Source: RGIG4079 sp045531405 (GTDB lineage Bacteria > Bacteroidota > Bacteroidia > Bacteroidales > Muribaculaceae). From it: 64,000 bases of DNA. The position numbers and the translations under genes are program-made. Shown piece by piece: positions 43,852-52,413 of the stretch. The stretch spans positions 26,956 through 90,955 of the forward strand of contig JAZSDX010000008.1 in the NCBI GenBank assembly GCA_045531405.1, read 5' to 3'. Every line of letters starts with the position of its first letter. Position 1 is the first letter of the stretch. The notes under the pieces are model-generated. The model worked only from the letters and a program-made list of their open reading frames with translations, searched no databases and had not been told where the DNA came from.

Positions 43852-45249
43852 TTAGAATTCGCAATTATTTGGAGTACGTGGGAATGGAATCACGTCGCGG
43901 ATATTGGTCATGCCGGTTACGAATAAAAGGAGACGCTCGAAGCCGAGACCGAAGCCTGCATGAGGCACTGTGCCGAAACGACGAGTGTCGAGATACCACC
44001 ACATATCCTTCATTGGGATATTCATTTCTTCGATGCGACCCATGAGTTTTTCGTAGTTTTCTTCACGCACACTGCCACCGATGATTTCGCCGATTTGTGG
44101 GAACAATACATCGGTACCTTGCACGGTTTTGCCATCTTCGTTGAGTTTCATGTAGAATGCCTTGATATCCTTTGGATAGTCGGTCATGATGACCGGTTTC
44201 TTGAAGTGTTCTTCCACAAGATAACGTTCATGTTCGCTGGCAAGGTCGCATCCCCAATATACAGGGAACTCAAATTGCTTGCCACCGGCAACAGCGTCTT
44301 CAAGAATCTTGATACCTTCGGTATAAGGTAAGCGAACAAATTCGGTTGAAACAACTTCTTTTAGGCGTTCAATCAAGCCTTTATCAATCATATTATTGAG
44401 GAATTCGAGGTCGTCTTTACAATTTTCGAGAGCCCAATTAATACAATATTTGATAAACTCTTCTTCAAGGTCCATGAGGTCAGAGAGGTCGGCAAAAGCA
44501 ACTTCAGGCTCAATCATCCAAAACTCTGCCAAGTGGCGTGGAGTGTTTGAATTTTCGGCACGGAATGTGGGACCGAAAGTATAGATTGAACCGAGAGCAG
44601 TAGCAGCCAACTCACCTTCGAGCTGTCCTGATACTGTAAGACTTGCTTGTTTGCCAAAGAAGTCATCATCATATATGATTGATCCATTTTCGTCTTTCTT
44701 TAAGTCGTAGAGGTTCTTTGTTGTCACTTGGAACATTTGACCGGCTCCCTCACAGTCCGATGCAGTGATAATAGGAGTGTGGAAATAGAAGAATCCATGG
44801 TCGTGGAAGAACTTGTGAATAGCGATAGCCATGTGGTGGCGAATGCGGAACACTGCACCGAAAGTGTTGGTACGAGGACGCAAATGTGCTTTTTCCCGAA
44901 GGAATTCCATTGTGTGTCCCTTCTTTTGCATTGGATATGTTTCGGGGTCGGCGGTGCCATAGATTTCAAGTGATTCGGCTTGAATTTCGGCAGATTGTCC
45001 TTTTCCCATTGACTCAACAAGTTGACCAATCACATGAAGGCTTGCACCGGTAGTGATAGGTTTTAACTGTTCTTCGTCAAATTTTGCCATATCAAAAACA
45101 ATTTGAATGTTCTTGATAGTTGAACCATCGTTAAGAGCAACGAATTGCACATGTTTGTTTCCACGACGGCTACGCACCCAACCTTTAACACTCACTTGTT
45201 GACCAATGAGTTGAGGGTCAAATATATCTACAATTTTTGTTCTTTTCAT
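43852..45249 (-). CDS. asnS: Asparaginyl-tRNA synthetase
   Basis: A 465-residue class IIb synthetase. An N-terminal OB anticodon-binding domain (VSVKGWVRSRRGNKHVQFVALNDGS) is followed by the catalytic core with motif 2 GPTFRAENSNTPRHLAEFWMIEPE and motif 3 GFGLGFERLLLFVTGMTNIRDVIPFPRTP. It charges tRNA-Asn directly, so the GatCAB amidation route is not needed for Asn. It is downstream of the rluB-like gene (29 bp) and upstream of yjdM. Confidence 0.97.
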   Translation of the reverse strand: MKRTKIVDIFDPQLIGQQVSVKGWVRSRRGNKHVQFVALNDGSTIKNIQIVFDMAKFDEEQLKPITTGASLHVIGQLVESMGKGQSAEIQAESLEIYGTADPETYPMQKKGHTMEFLREKAHLRPRTNTFGAVFRIRHHMAIAIHKFFHDHGFFYFHTPIITASDCEGAGQMFQVTTKNLYDLKKDENGSIIYDDDFFGKQASLTVSGQLEGELAATALGSIYTFGPTFRAENSNTPRHLAEFWMIEPEVAFADLSDLMDLEEEFIKYCINWALENCKDDLEFLNNMIDKGLIERLKEVVSTEFVRLPYTEGIKILEDAVAGGKQFEFPVYWGCDLASEHERYLVEEHFKKPVIMTDYPKDIKAFYMKLNEDGKTVQGTDVLFPQIGEIIGGSVREENYEKLMGRIEEMNIPMKDMWWYLDTRRFGTVPHAGFGLGFERLLLFVTGMTNIRDVIPFPRTPNNCEF

Positions 45250-45278
45250 TGCAAGAAAATATGTTATTAGCTTTTTAA

Positions 45279-46637
45279 TTATTCAAATGATCCCATTTTA
45301 AGGTAGTTAACTTCTTCTTGAGTTAGATAACGCCAGCGACCACGGCTGAGGTTTTTCTTTGTCAAGCCGGCAAAATATACACGGTCGAGTTTTGTTACAT
45401 GATAACCGAGTGATTCAAAAATGCGACGCACGATACGATTGCGGCCGGAGTGGATTTCAATGCCGGCTTGGTTGCGATCTTTTTCGGTAGCATAGCTGAT
45501 AGCATCGGCATGGATAGGTCCATCTTCAAGTTCGATACCATCGGCAATGCGTTGCATATCTTCTTCCGCAATATCTTTATCACACCACACATGATATATT
45601 TTTTTCTTGACATATTTGGGGTGAGTTAATTTAGAAGCAAGATCACCATCGTTTGTCAACAACAATACTCCTGTTGTGTTGCGGTCAAGACGACCAACCG
45701 GATAGATGCGCTCATTGCAAGCCCCCTTTACGAGATCCAATACAGTTTTGCGTCCATTAGGATCATCGCTTGTTGTTACAACATCTTTTGGTTTATTGAG
45801 TAGAATATAGCATTTGCTTTCAAGAGCAACTACTTTTTCGTCATATTCTACAATGTCATTGTGAGAGATTTTTGTCCCCAATTCAGTAACAACAACCCCA
45901 TTTACTTTAACAAGCCCTTGTTGGATTAGTTCATCGGCTTCACGACGAGAACAGATGCCTGCATTTGCCATAAACTTGTTAAGACGTATTTGTTCGTTAG
46001 GATCGGGTATCGGCATTTCATACTCGATGCGTTTGGGGCGAGGTGTGAAACTCTTGCCTTTGTTTGGCATTATGCCTTGATTATAGTTCTGTTTTTTATT
46101 GCGACGTTGTTGATTTGGATTAGGGCGTCCTTGAACATGTTGACGATATCCACCTTGGTTATATTCTCCTTGATTGCCATAACCCCCTTGGCGATTATTA
46201 TTGTAACCCCCTTGACGGTAATTATTTTGACGATAACTCCCTTGACGGTTGTTGTTATATCCTCCTTGGCGATAATTATTCTGACGATATCCATCTTGGT
46301 TATATCCCCCTTGGTTGTATTTTTCGCCACCTTCTCCATCTACAGGAGCATTATATTGACGTTGTTGGTAGTTGTTATGTCTATTGTTGTAACCACCTTG
46401 ACGATGGTTATTATATCCACCATTGTTATGGCGGTTATAACCCCCTTGGCGATTATTGTATGGTCTTTGTGAATATTGATGTTCTCCTTGATATTCTGAG
46501 TCATTTGGCGATGAAAAATCGGCCGAAGAATATCCTACTTTTTCATAACGTGTATTTGAATCTTGTTCTCCAAATAATGATGCTCCACGATTTTCTCCTA
46601 TGCGTGGTCTTTTTGGCTTTTTCTCAATGTTATCCAT
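45279..46637 (-). CDS. rluB: RluB-type pseudouridine synthase with Gly/Tyr/Asn/Arg/Gln-rich N-terminal extension
   Basis: A 452-residue protein. Residues about 45-170 are a low-complexity tract of repeats like RQGGYNNN, GGYN and YRQNNYRQGG, followed by a basic linker to about 205. The enzyme core then begins with an S4 RNA-binding domain (about 216-265, IRLNKFMANAGICSRREADE) and an RsuA/RluB catalytic domain whose GRLDRNTTGVLLLTNDG carries the catalytic Asp. It isomerises a uridine in 23S rRNA, likely U2605-equivalent as for RluB. The tract resembles RGG/prion-like domains that bind RNA or form condensates; such an extension is known in some Bacteroidota homologues but its role is not. Confidence 0.88.
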   Translation of the reverse strand: MDNIEKKPKRPRIGENRGASLFGEQDSNTRYEKVGYSSADFSSPNDSEYQGEHQYSQRPYNNRQGGYNRHNNGGYNNHRQGGYNNRHNNYQQRQYNAPVDGEGGEKYNQGGYNQDGYRQNNYRQGGYNNNRQGSYRQNNYRQGGYNNNRQGGYGNQGEYNQGGYRQHVQGRPNPNQQRRNKKQNYNQGIMPNKGKSFTPRPKRIEYEMPIPDPNEQIRLNKFMANAGICSRREADELIQQGLVKVNGVVVTELGTKISHNDIVEYDEKVVALESKCYILLNKPKDVVTTSDDPNGRKTVLDLVKGACNERIYPVGRLDRNTTGVLLLTNDGDLASKLTHPKYVKKKIYHVWCDKDIAEEDMQRIADGIELEDGPIHADAISYATEKDRNQAGIEIHSGRNRIVRRIFESLGYHVTKLDRVYFAGLTKKNLSRGRWRYLTQEEVNYLKMGSFE

Positions 46638-46849
46638 AAATAAATTTTTAAAATACAGCCTCGCGGCGTCTTGAAAATATGTTTAATAAAATAGAAAGGT
46701 TAATGTATTTATCTTGATATTTTAATTGCCCTGTTAATTTATATTCTTTTCATTTCCTTAAATATAGCGCAAATTTACATGAATATTTTTACTGCCACAA
46801 ACAAAAAACGGTTTTTCTATGTGGTTTTCTACATTATAAGACAATTATT

Positions 46850-47557
46850 CTATAAAAATTGTTCAATAAGCGATAAATTCTTGATAATATGAACGCTTTT
46901 GGCAAAATTGAAATTGATGCCATTGGGATTAAAAAAGATCGCATGCCATCCGGCGTTTATTGCCCCAACAATGTCGGTTTCGGGATTGTCGCCAATTATG
47001 ACAGATTTTGATGCTTCGGTTTTTGCTTTCTGTAGCGCGTAATCAAATATGCGGCGATCGGGTTTATTCACCCCCAAATCATCACTCAGTACCACCACAT
47101 CAAAGAAATGTTTAATATCAGATGAACGTAATTTGCGAAATTGTACCTCGTGGAAGCCATTGCTTATCAAACCTATTTTATATCCTTTGTCTTTAAGGTA
47201 TTGTAGCATTTCACGAGCACCATCGATAAGGCGAGTTTTTGTACCAAGTATTGAGAGATATTTAGGGCCTAAATATCGCGACTTTGCTTCCACTTGTTCT
47301 TGTGGAAATCCGGCATCGGCAAGCACTTTGCGAAAACGCTCTACCTGCAAAAATTCTTTGGTAATTTTTCCTGCATTATATAACGGCCATAATGTGTGAT
47401 TATATTTGAGATATTTTTCACGCCAATCATCAACCGATTCAAAATATGGTTCTAATCCTTCGCTAAAAAATATCTCGCCAAGAGTATCCCACGAGTTGGC
47501 ACTAAAGTCCCACACTGTGTCGTCAAGGTCAACCCACACCCATTCAATGTTTGTCAT
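46850..47557 (-). CDS. yjjG: HAD-family (deoxy)nucleotide phosphatase, YjjG type
   Basis: A 235-residue HAD hydrolase. WVDLDDTVWDF holds the nucleophile/acid Asp pair, GLISNGFHEVQFRKLRSSDI motif II with the YjjG-like N-G-F, and SVIIGDNPETDIVGAINAG motifs III and IV. A helical cap lies at about 20-95. The YjjG family dephosphorylates non-canonical pyrimidine and other 5'-nucleotides. Monocistronic; the tRNA-Val pair lies immediately upstream on the same strand. Confidence 0.88.
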   Translation of the reverse strand: MTNIEWVWVDLDDTVWDFSANSWDTLGEIFFSEGLEPYFESVDDWREKYLKYNHTLWPLYNAGKITKEFLQVERFRKVLADAGFPQEQVEAKSRYLGPKYLSILGTKTRLIDGAREMLQYLKDKGYKIGLISNGFHEVQFRKLRSSDIKHFFDVVVLSDDLGVNKPDRRIFDYALQKAKTEASKSVIIGDNPETDIVGAINAGWHAIFFNPNGINFNFAKSVHIIKNLSLIEQFL

Positions 47558-47658
47558 CTTTGATGCTCCGATTAAAATTAAACAAATAAGGGAATTTATA
47601 GAAACTCCCTTAAAATAAAAACGACCGTCTTCGTGTGGAAGACAGCCTTTTGTTGTTG

Positions 47659-47733
47659 TGGGCGTTGACGGATTCGAACCGCCGACCCTCTGCTTGTAAG
47701 GCAGATGCTCTGAACCAGCTGAGCTAAACGCCC
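47659..47733 (-). tRNA. tRNA-Val (anticodon UAC), copy 1
   Basis: A 75-nt minus-strand cloverleaf: acceptor GGGCGTT / AACGCCC with discriminator A, D arm GCTC...GAGC, anticodon arm TCTGC-CTTACAA-GCAGA with anticodon TAC, variable GGGTC and T arm GGCGG-TTCGAAT-CCGTC. CCA is not encoded. A short peptide ORF across it is an artefact. Confidence 0.95.
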
Positions 47734-47771
47734 TAATTGGGTTGCTTTCTTGAAAAGGTTTTTTTGATTTG

Positions 47772-47846
47772 TGGGCGTTGACGGATTCGAACCGCCGACC
47801 CTCTGCTTGTAAGGCAGATGCTCTGAACCAGCTGAGCTAAACGCCC
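47772..47846 (-). tRNA. tRNA-Val (anticodon UAC), copy 2
   Basis: It is identical over all 75 nt to the copy 39 bp away, with the same anticodon TAC and no encoded CCA. The two are a tandem duplication, probably co-transcribed from the minus strand with copy 2 first. Confidence 0.95.
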
Positions 47847-47940
47847 GTTCTCTGAGAAAGCGATGCAAAGGTACAATGTTTTTTTTAATCCACCAAACAA
47901 AAAAGCAAAAAATATCACTAAATATTTCATTTATTGTTTG

Positions 47941-47948
47941 TAACTTTG
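47941..47948 (+). promoter_or_regulatory. -7 box (TAACTTTG) of purB
   Basis: TAACTTTG lies 47 bp upstream of the purB ATG, inside the divergent purB / tRNA-Val region. No clean -33 element is seen. Confidence 0.5.
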
Positions 47949-47995
47949 TAGTTCAAACGCAATTAAAGAATTTTTTAACCACATAATATTTAATA

Positions 47996-49339
47996 ATGGA
48001 ATTAACCTCCTTAACCGCTATTTCACCAGTTGATGGTCGTTATCGCAACAAATGTGAACGTCTTGACGAATATTTTTCGGAATATGCGCTCATTCGTTAT
48101 CGAGTACGTGTTGAAATCGAATATTTTATCGCTCTTTGCGAACTTGGTCTTGACCAATTAAAAGGTGTAGAGCATTCAAAATTTGAGCCTCTTCGCGAAA
48201 TCTATCGTAACTTCAACGTTGTCGACGCTTCTCGCATCAAGGAAATCGAAAGCGTTACTAACCACGACGTAAAAGCCGTTGAATATTTTATCAAAGAAAA
48301 ATTCGATATACTCGGTCTTGAGCAATATAAAGAATTTATTCACTTTGGTTTGACATCACAAGATATTAACAATACCTCGGTGCCTATGTCAATCAAAGAG
48401 GCTATTGCCGATGTATATCGTCCTGTTCTCGTTGAATTGATTGAGCACCTCGAAGCTCGCGCTAAAGATTGGTATGAAATTCCTATGTTGGCAAAAACTC
48501 ATGGCCAACCTGCATCTCCCACTCGCTTGGGTAAAGAAATCATGGTATTCGCTTACCGTCTTCGCCAACAACTCAACATTCTCGACAATGTGGCTATCAG
48601 TGGTAAATTTGGTGGCGCTACAGGTAACTTCAACGCACACGTTACTGCTTTCCCTGCTATCGACTGGCGTGAATTTGGTGCAAAATTCTTGAGCAATAGT
48701 CTCGGTATCGTACGAGAGGAATATACTACTCAAATTTCTAACTACGACAACTTGGCTGCATTATTTGATGCCCTTCGTCGCATTAACACTATCATTATCG
48801 ACCTCGACCGCGATATTTGGCAATACATTTCAATGGAGTATTTCAAACAAAAAATCAAAGCGGGCGAAGTTGGTTCAAGTGCAATGCCTCACAAAGTCAA
48901 CCCTATTGACTTTGAAAATTCTGAAGGTAACCTCGGTATTGCTAATGCAATCCTCGATCACCTTGCAATGAAATTGCCTATCTCTCGCCTACAACGCGAC
49001 TTGACCGATTCAACAGTGCTTCGCAACGTGGGTGTTCCCTTGGCTCATGGTCTTATTGCAATGCACAGCACCCTAAAAGGTCTTAACAAATTGCTCCTTA
49101 ACGAAGCCGCAATTAGTGCCGACCTTGACGCAATGTGGAACGTGGTTGCCGAAGGTATTCAAACAATCCTTCGTCGTGAAGGTTATCCAAAGCCCTACGA
49201 AACACTCAAAGAGCTTACTCGTGTGAACACCACAGTTACAGCTGAAAGCATCGCTGCATTTATTGATACACTCAACGTGAGCGACGAAGTGAAAGCCGAA
49301 CTTAAACGCCTTTCACCACACAGCTACACCGGTTATTGA
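47996..49339 (+). CDS. purB: Adenylosuccinate lyase
   Basis: A 447-residue fumarase/aspartase-superfamily lyase that splits SAICAR and adenylosuccinate in purine synthesis. ELTSLTAISPVDGRYRNKC is the PurB opening, HFGLTSQDINNTSVPM and KTHGQPASPTRLGKE follow, and GSSAMPHKVNPIDFENSEGN is the superfamily signature with the catalytic Ser. Codon use here is more C-ending than in neighbouring genes, as often in highly expressed genes. Monocistronic, with a terminator shared with the convergent amylase gene. Confidence 0.97.
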   Translation: MELTSLTAISPVDGRYRNKCERLDEYFSEYALIRYRVRVEIEYFIALCELGLDQLKGVEHSKFEPLREIYRNFNVVDASRIKEIESVTNHDVKAVEYFIKEKFDILGLEQYKEFIHFGLTSQDINNTSVPMSIKEAIADVYRPVLVELIEHLEARAKDWYEIPMLAKTHGQPASPTRLGKEIMVFAYRLRQQLNILDNVAISGKFGGATGNFNAHVTAFPAIDWREFGAKFLSNSLGIVREEYTTQISNYDNLAALFDALRRINTIIIDLDRDIWQYISMEYFKQKIKAGEVGSSAMPHKVNPIDFENSEGNLGIANAILDHLAMKLPISRLQRDLTDSTVLRNVGVPLAHGLIAMHSTLKGLNKLLLNEAAISADLDAMWNVVAEGIQTILRREGYPKPYETLKELTRVNTTVTAESIAAFIDTLNVSDEVKAELKRLSPHSYTGY

Positions 49340-49359
49340 TCTACAATATTTATATGAAG

Positions 49360-49391
49360 ACAAAAGGCGAGCCATACGGTTCGCCTTTTGT
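49360..49391. terminator. Bidirectional terminator between purB and the amylase gene
   Basis: ACAAAAGGCGA (49360-49370) pairs with TCGCCTTTTGT (49381-49391); the inner GCC/GGT closes the loop. A and T runs are part of the stem. Confidence 0.85.
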
Positions 49392-49413
49392 TGTATGATA
49401 TCAATTCCAATAA

Positions 49414-52272
49414 TTATTTCACAAAAACTTTCTTCACTGTGCCGTTGCTATATTGAATGATGTTGATGCCTTTTGTGGGGGAGGCGAGTTTGCGGCCGTA
49501 GATGTCGTAACGCGCCACCTCAACAACATTATCAACTGCAACGCCCTCTACGCCTACTTCTTTGCATCCATCATATTCATAGACGCCGTTGTTGACGAAA
49601 ACGAGGTCGGCTGTTTGGTTTGAGCCTCCACCTTGGCCATTATTGAAAATTATCATTGGCGACACGAGATTGTCGGTTGTTGTAAATGATATTTCCCACA
49701 AGCCATCGGCATTTTTAGTCATTTTAGTACCAGGCCATGAGCCAAGATATTGCTTGTTGGAATTACCTGCATCCCACACATAAGAATAAACAGTCGAGCT
49801 ACCCCAGTTTGTGCCGCGATAATAAACTGTCCACACATATTCATCGCCCGATGGCTCATCGCCGGGATTATCGGGAATTTCGCCTGCCCCTTCAATTGTT
49901 TTTACATAACGAACCGAATTATAATATCCGCCATTTACCCAAGTGAAATCGACCGTTTGCGAACTGCCATTATTGAATATCACTCCACCTCTGATTTTGT
50001 CGGTACCTGAATAGGTCCATTTCCAAATATTATTACCAAGGTAAGTACAAGCCTGACCGGGCCAAGTACCACCTGTGTAGTTTTTCGTGTCGCTCCACAC
50101 CCATGCTCGAATAGTACCTGCCCAATTTGCACTATTTTCAAAGAACACAGCTTGTTCACCCTCAGCCATTGTTGGTGGAATCACTTCTTCGGGCTCTTGA
50201 GTTGATGGTGCACTGCCACCATTATTTGACGATTCTTCTTCCTCCGTTCCGTCATATGACTTTTGAGTGGTATTTACCGACGAAGAAGCGTAGATATATT
50301 TCTCATCAACACCAATTTTGCCAGGTGCTTTTGTTTTGTCGGTATTCAGCACATACACACGTAAGTTGCCTTTACCCGAACATGAAACTGAGAGAGTGCC
50401 GTTTGTGACGGTTTTAGTATCGCCTGTAACGCAGTCAACATACGTTCCATTCTCAACCCCTGTAAATGTCGCACCTCCACTAATTGTAACAAGAGCATAC
50501 GAATCGGTTGTAGCATCGGTATAACGACGTTTGAATGCAAACGAACCCGAACAGCCGTCGGTACTATATTGCCCCTTGCGAAGTGCAGGCACAGCTGCAC
50601 GAATTTGATTCAAGCGTTGGATATGCATTGCCAACGGATGTGAAAGTGTTGCGGCAATGTTGCCTTCTGCTCCTGTATATTGAGCAAAGTCGGTTACATT
50701 GATATCCCCTTTGATATAACCACCAAAATAGGCACGCCCCGTCTCACGAAGTGCAATATTGGGACCATTATCTATTACACTCCCTTTGCGAAATTCAATT
50801 TCAGAGCCATAATAAACGCATGGAATACCTCGGAAGGTAAACATCAATGATAGGTTTTCAGCCCACACATCTTGCGACTGTGCAAAGCGTTGACTTTCGG
50901 GAGCTCCGTCGGGAGCATAATCATGCGAATCAACATACACCACATTATAAGTAGCATCATTATACAAATTATCGCCATATTTCACACTCCATGCCTCCGA
51001 TGCGCTACGAAAGTTCCAGTGCATTGGAAAATCAATTACACTCATACCCGAATATCGGCTATAATCGGGTGTGTGATAAGTATTCCCATTCAAGAAAGCA
51101 TTGTTTGACGTAGGCATACCCGAATCATCTTGATCATCAACACCTTGATCATCAACCGATGTGATATTGGTGTGAGAGCCTTTTTGTCCCTCCATTACCA
51201 CTATTCCGTTCCACGATGTTTCGCTTTCGTCCCACGCATAATCTTTCGATTCTTTCCATGTATAATAATAAGGCGAACAGTTTTCATGATTGCGATATGT
51301 TACGTTGCGTTCGCGAGCACACACCTCGCCATAAATAAAGAATGGACCATTATTACGCTTTGCCTTATATTGCTCGGCTAACGCATGGAATTGAGGGATA
51401 AATGCTTTATTGAATGTCAAGCGAGAAATATGTCCCGATGTGTCGATACGAAAACCATCAACACCCATTTTTATAAACTCGCCATAGCATTTAACCAAAT
51501 AATTCGACACATATGGATTCTCGGTGTTCAGGTCAACACAGTCGCCTGCTATCTGCCCATACCAACGTGAATAATCGTCCCAGTTCCAACTATTACCCAC
51601 ATGATGCCAATAATTGTTGATATCATGGTTTTTGCCATCGGTATTTTTCATTTGAGCCAATCGAGCTTGATATTGCTCCCCTCCCGGGAGTGATAGATAA
51701 TTGTCGGGCAATTTGCCACCTTGCGATTGAGAGAGTGGCACCATACAATCATCGAGGGTCGCTTGATTTTTACTCCAGTCGCGAGTAAATAGTTTGCAAA
51801 GGTTTTCTTCGCCAAAATTACCGGTGTGATTCAACACTATATCAAGTACAATTTTCATGTTGCGAGCGTGAGCCGCATCGATTAGCGACTGAAACGACAC
51901 ATCTTCGCTCTCATAACGATGGTCAACCTTGCTAAAATTCAAAGCATGATAGCCATGGTAATCATAGCCCGATGCATTCTCCACAATCGGAGTAATCCAC
52001 ACCGTTGTAAACCCGAGAGCTTTGATATAGTCGAGTTTTTCGATAAGACCTTTGAAATCGCCACGCCACGCAGGGTCGCCCTGATTACGCTCTTGGTTGT
52101 CCCAGCATTGAGTGTTGTTACTTGGGTCGCCGTCATAGAAACGTGTTGTCATTACGAAATAAATCGTTTCGTCTCGGAAATCGTTACGTTCACCCACAAA
52201 AGTCGCAGCAATCGACTGCAACGAAACTATTATCATCAAAACGGCACTCGCCAATCTCATTATATTTTTCAT
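49414..52272 (-). CDS. Secreted GH13 alpha-amylase with two starch-binding-like modules and sorting tail
   Basis: A 952-residue exported enzyme. The signal peptide spans about 1-23. The GH13 barrel (about 24-560) has DGFRIDTSGH (nucleophile Asp), FIYGEVCAR (general acid Glu) and YVDSHDYAPDG (third acidic residue). After a C-terminal beta domain and a Ser/Glu linker (about 660-690), two related modules of about 80 residues follow, each with aromatic W-x-W and FNNG motifs (VFFENSANWAGTIRAWVW...GGVIFNNGS; VYYRGTNWGSSTVYSYVW...MIIFNNGQ), like CBM26-type starch-binding domains. The last about 40 residues (ARYDIYGRKL...KGINIIQY...KKVFVK) form a Bacteroidota C-terminal sorting-type tail. It degrades starch outside the cell or at its surface. 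Confidence 0.9.
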   Translation of the reverse strand: MKNIMRLASAVLMIIVSLQSIAATFVGERNDFRDETIYFVMTTRFYDGDPSNNTQCWDNQERNQGDPAWRGDFKGLIEKLDYIKALGFTTVWITPIVENASGYDYHGYHALNFSKVDHRYESEDVSFQSLIDAAHARNMKIVLDIVLNHTGNFGEENLCKLFTRDWSKNQATLDDCMVPLSQSQGGKLPDNYLSLPGGEQYQARLAQMKNTDGKNHDINNYWHHVGNSWNWDDYSRWYGQIAGDCVDLNTENPYVSNYLVKCYGEFIKMGVDGFRIDTSGHISRLTFNKAFIPQFHALAEQYKAKRNNGPFFIYGEVCARERNVTYRNHENCSPYYYTWKESKDYAWDESETSWNGIVVMEGQKGSHTNITSVDDQGVDDQDDSGMPTSNNAFLNGNTYHTPDYSRYSGMSVIDFPMHWNFRSASEAWSVKYGDNLYNDATYNVVYVDSHDYAPDGAPESQRFAQSQDVWAENLSLMFTFRGIPCVYYGSEIEFRKGSVIDNGPNIALRETGRAYFGGYIKGDINVTDFAQYTGAEGNIAATLSHPLAMHIQRLNQIRAAVPALRKGQYSTDGCSGSFAFKRRYTDATTDSYALVTISGGATFTGVENGTYVDCVTGDTKTVTNGTLSVSCSGKGNLRVYVLNTDKTKAPGKIGVDEKYIYASSSVNTTQKSYDGTEEEESSNNGGSAPSTQEPEEVIPPTMAEGEQAVFFENSANWAGTIRAWVWSDTKNYTGGTWPGQACTYLGNNIWKWTYSGTDKIRGGVIFNNGSSQTVDFTWVNGGYYNSVRYVKTIEGAGEIPDNPGDEPSGDEYVWTVYYRGTNWGSSTVYSYVWDAGNSNKQYLGSWPGTKMTKNADGLWEISFTTTDNLVSPMIIFNNGQGGGSNQTADLVFVNNGVYEYDGCKEVGVEGVAVDNVVEVARYDIYGRKLASPTKGINIIQYSNGTVKKVFVK

Positions 52273-52311
52273 ACAATTTTACGTTCTTTCTGTGTAAGTA
52301 TTTAATTGGCA

Positions 52312-52319
52312 CAAAGATA
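52312..52319 (-). promoter_or_regulatory. -7 box (TATCTTTG) of the amylase gene
   Basis: Minus-strand TATCTTTG, 39 bp upstream of the amylase ATG; no -33 element at the expected spacing. Confidence 0.5.
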
Positions 52320-52351
52320 GTGAAAATTATGGGTAGAAAATCTAATAGTTG

Positions 52352-52396
52352 GTAAAAAACAAACGCGAGCCTCGATTGAGACTCGCCTTCGTTTGT
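52352..52396 (-). terminator. Terminator after fabF
   Basis: On the minus strand ACAAAC (91-96 end) and GCGAG arms pair (52359-52369 with 52382-52396, one internal bulge), with inner GAG/CTC closing the loop, followed by a T6 run (plus-strand A run 52354-52359). Confidence 0.75.
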
Positions 52397-52413
52397 TATA
52401 AAGTGGGCTGAAA

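Noticed and set aside
45990..46472. A 160-codon plus-strand ORF rich in Ile, Val and Leu that looks like a membrane protein
   Set aside because: It is the antisense of the GGYN/RQNN repeat tract of the rluB-like gene; the hydrophobic repeats simply mirror the repeated codons, and the start is internal to a real gene.
46128..46505. Possible CRISPR array because of repeated short DNA units
   Set aside because: Repeats are in frame with the rluB-like gene, vary in length and have no unique spacers of constant size.
47596..47930. Two short ORFs with a shared peptide over the tRNA region
   Set aside because: The repeated peptide is the translated tRNA-Val sequence, present twice because the tRNA gene is duplicated.
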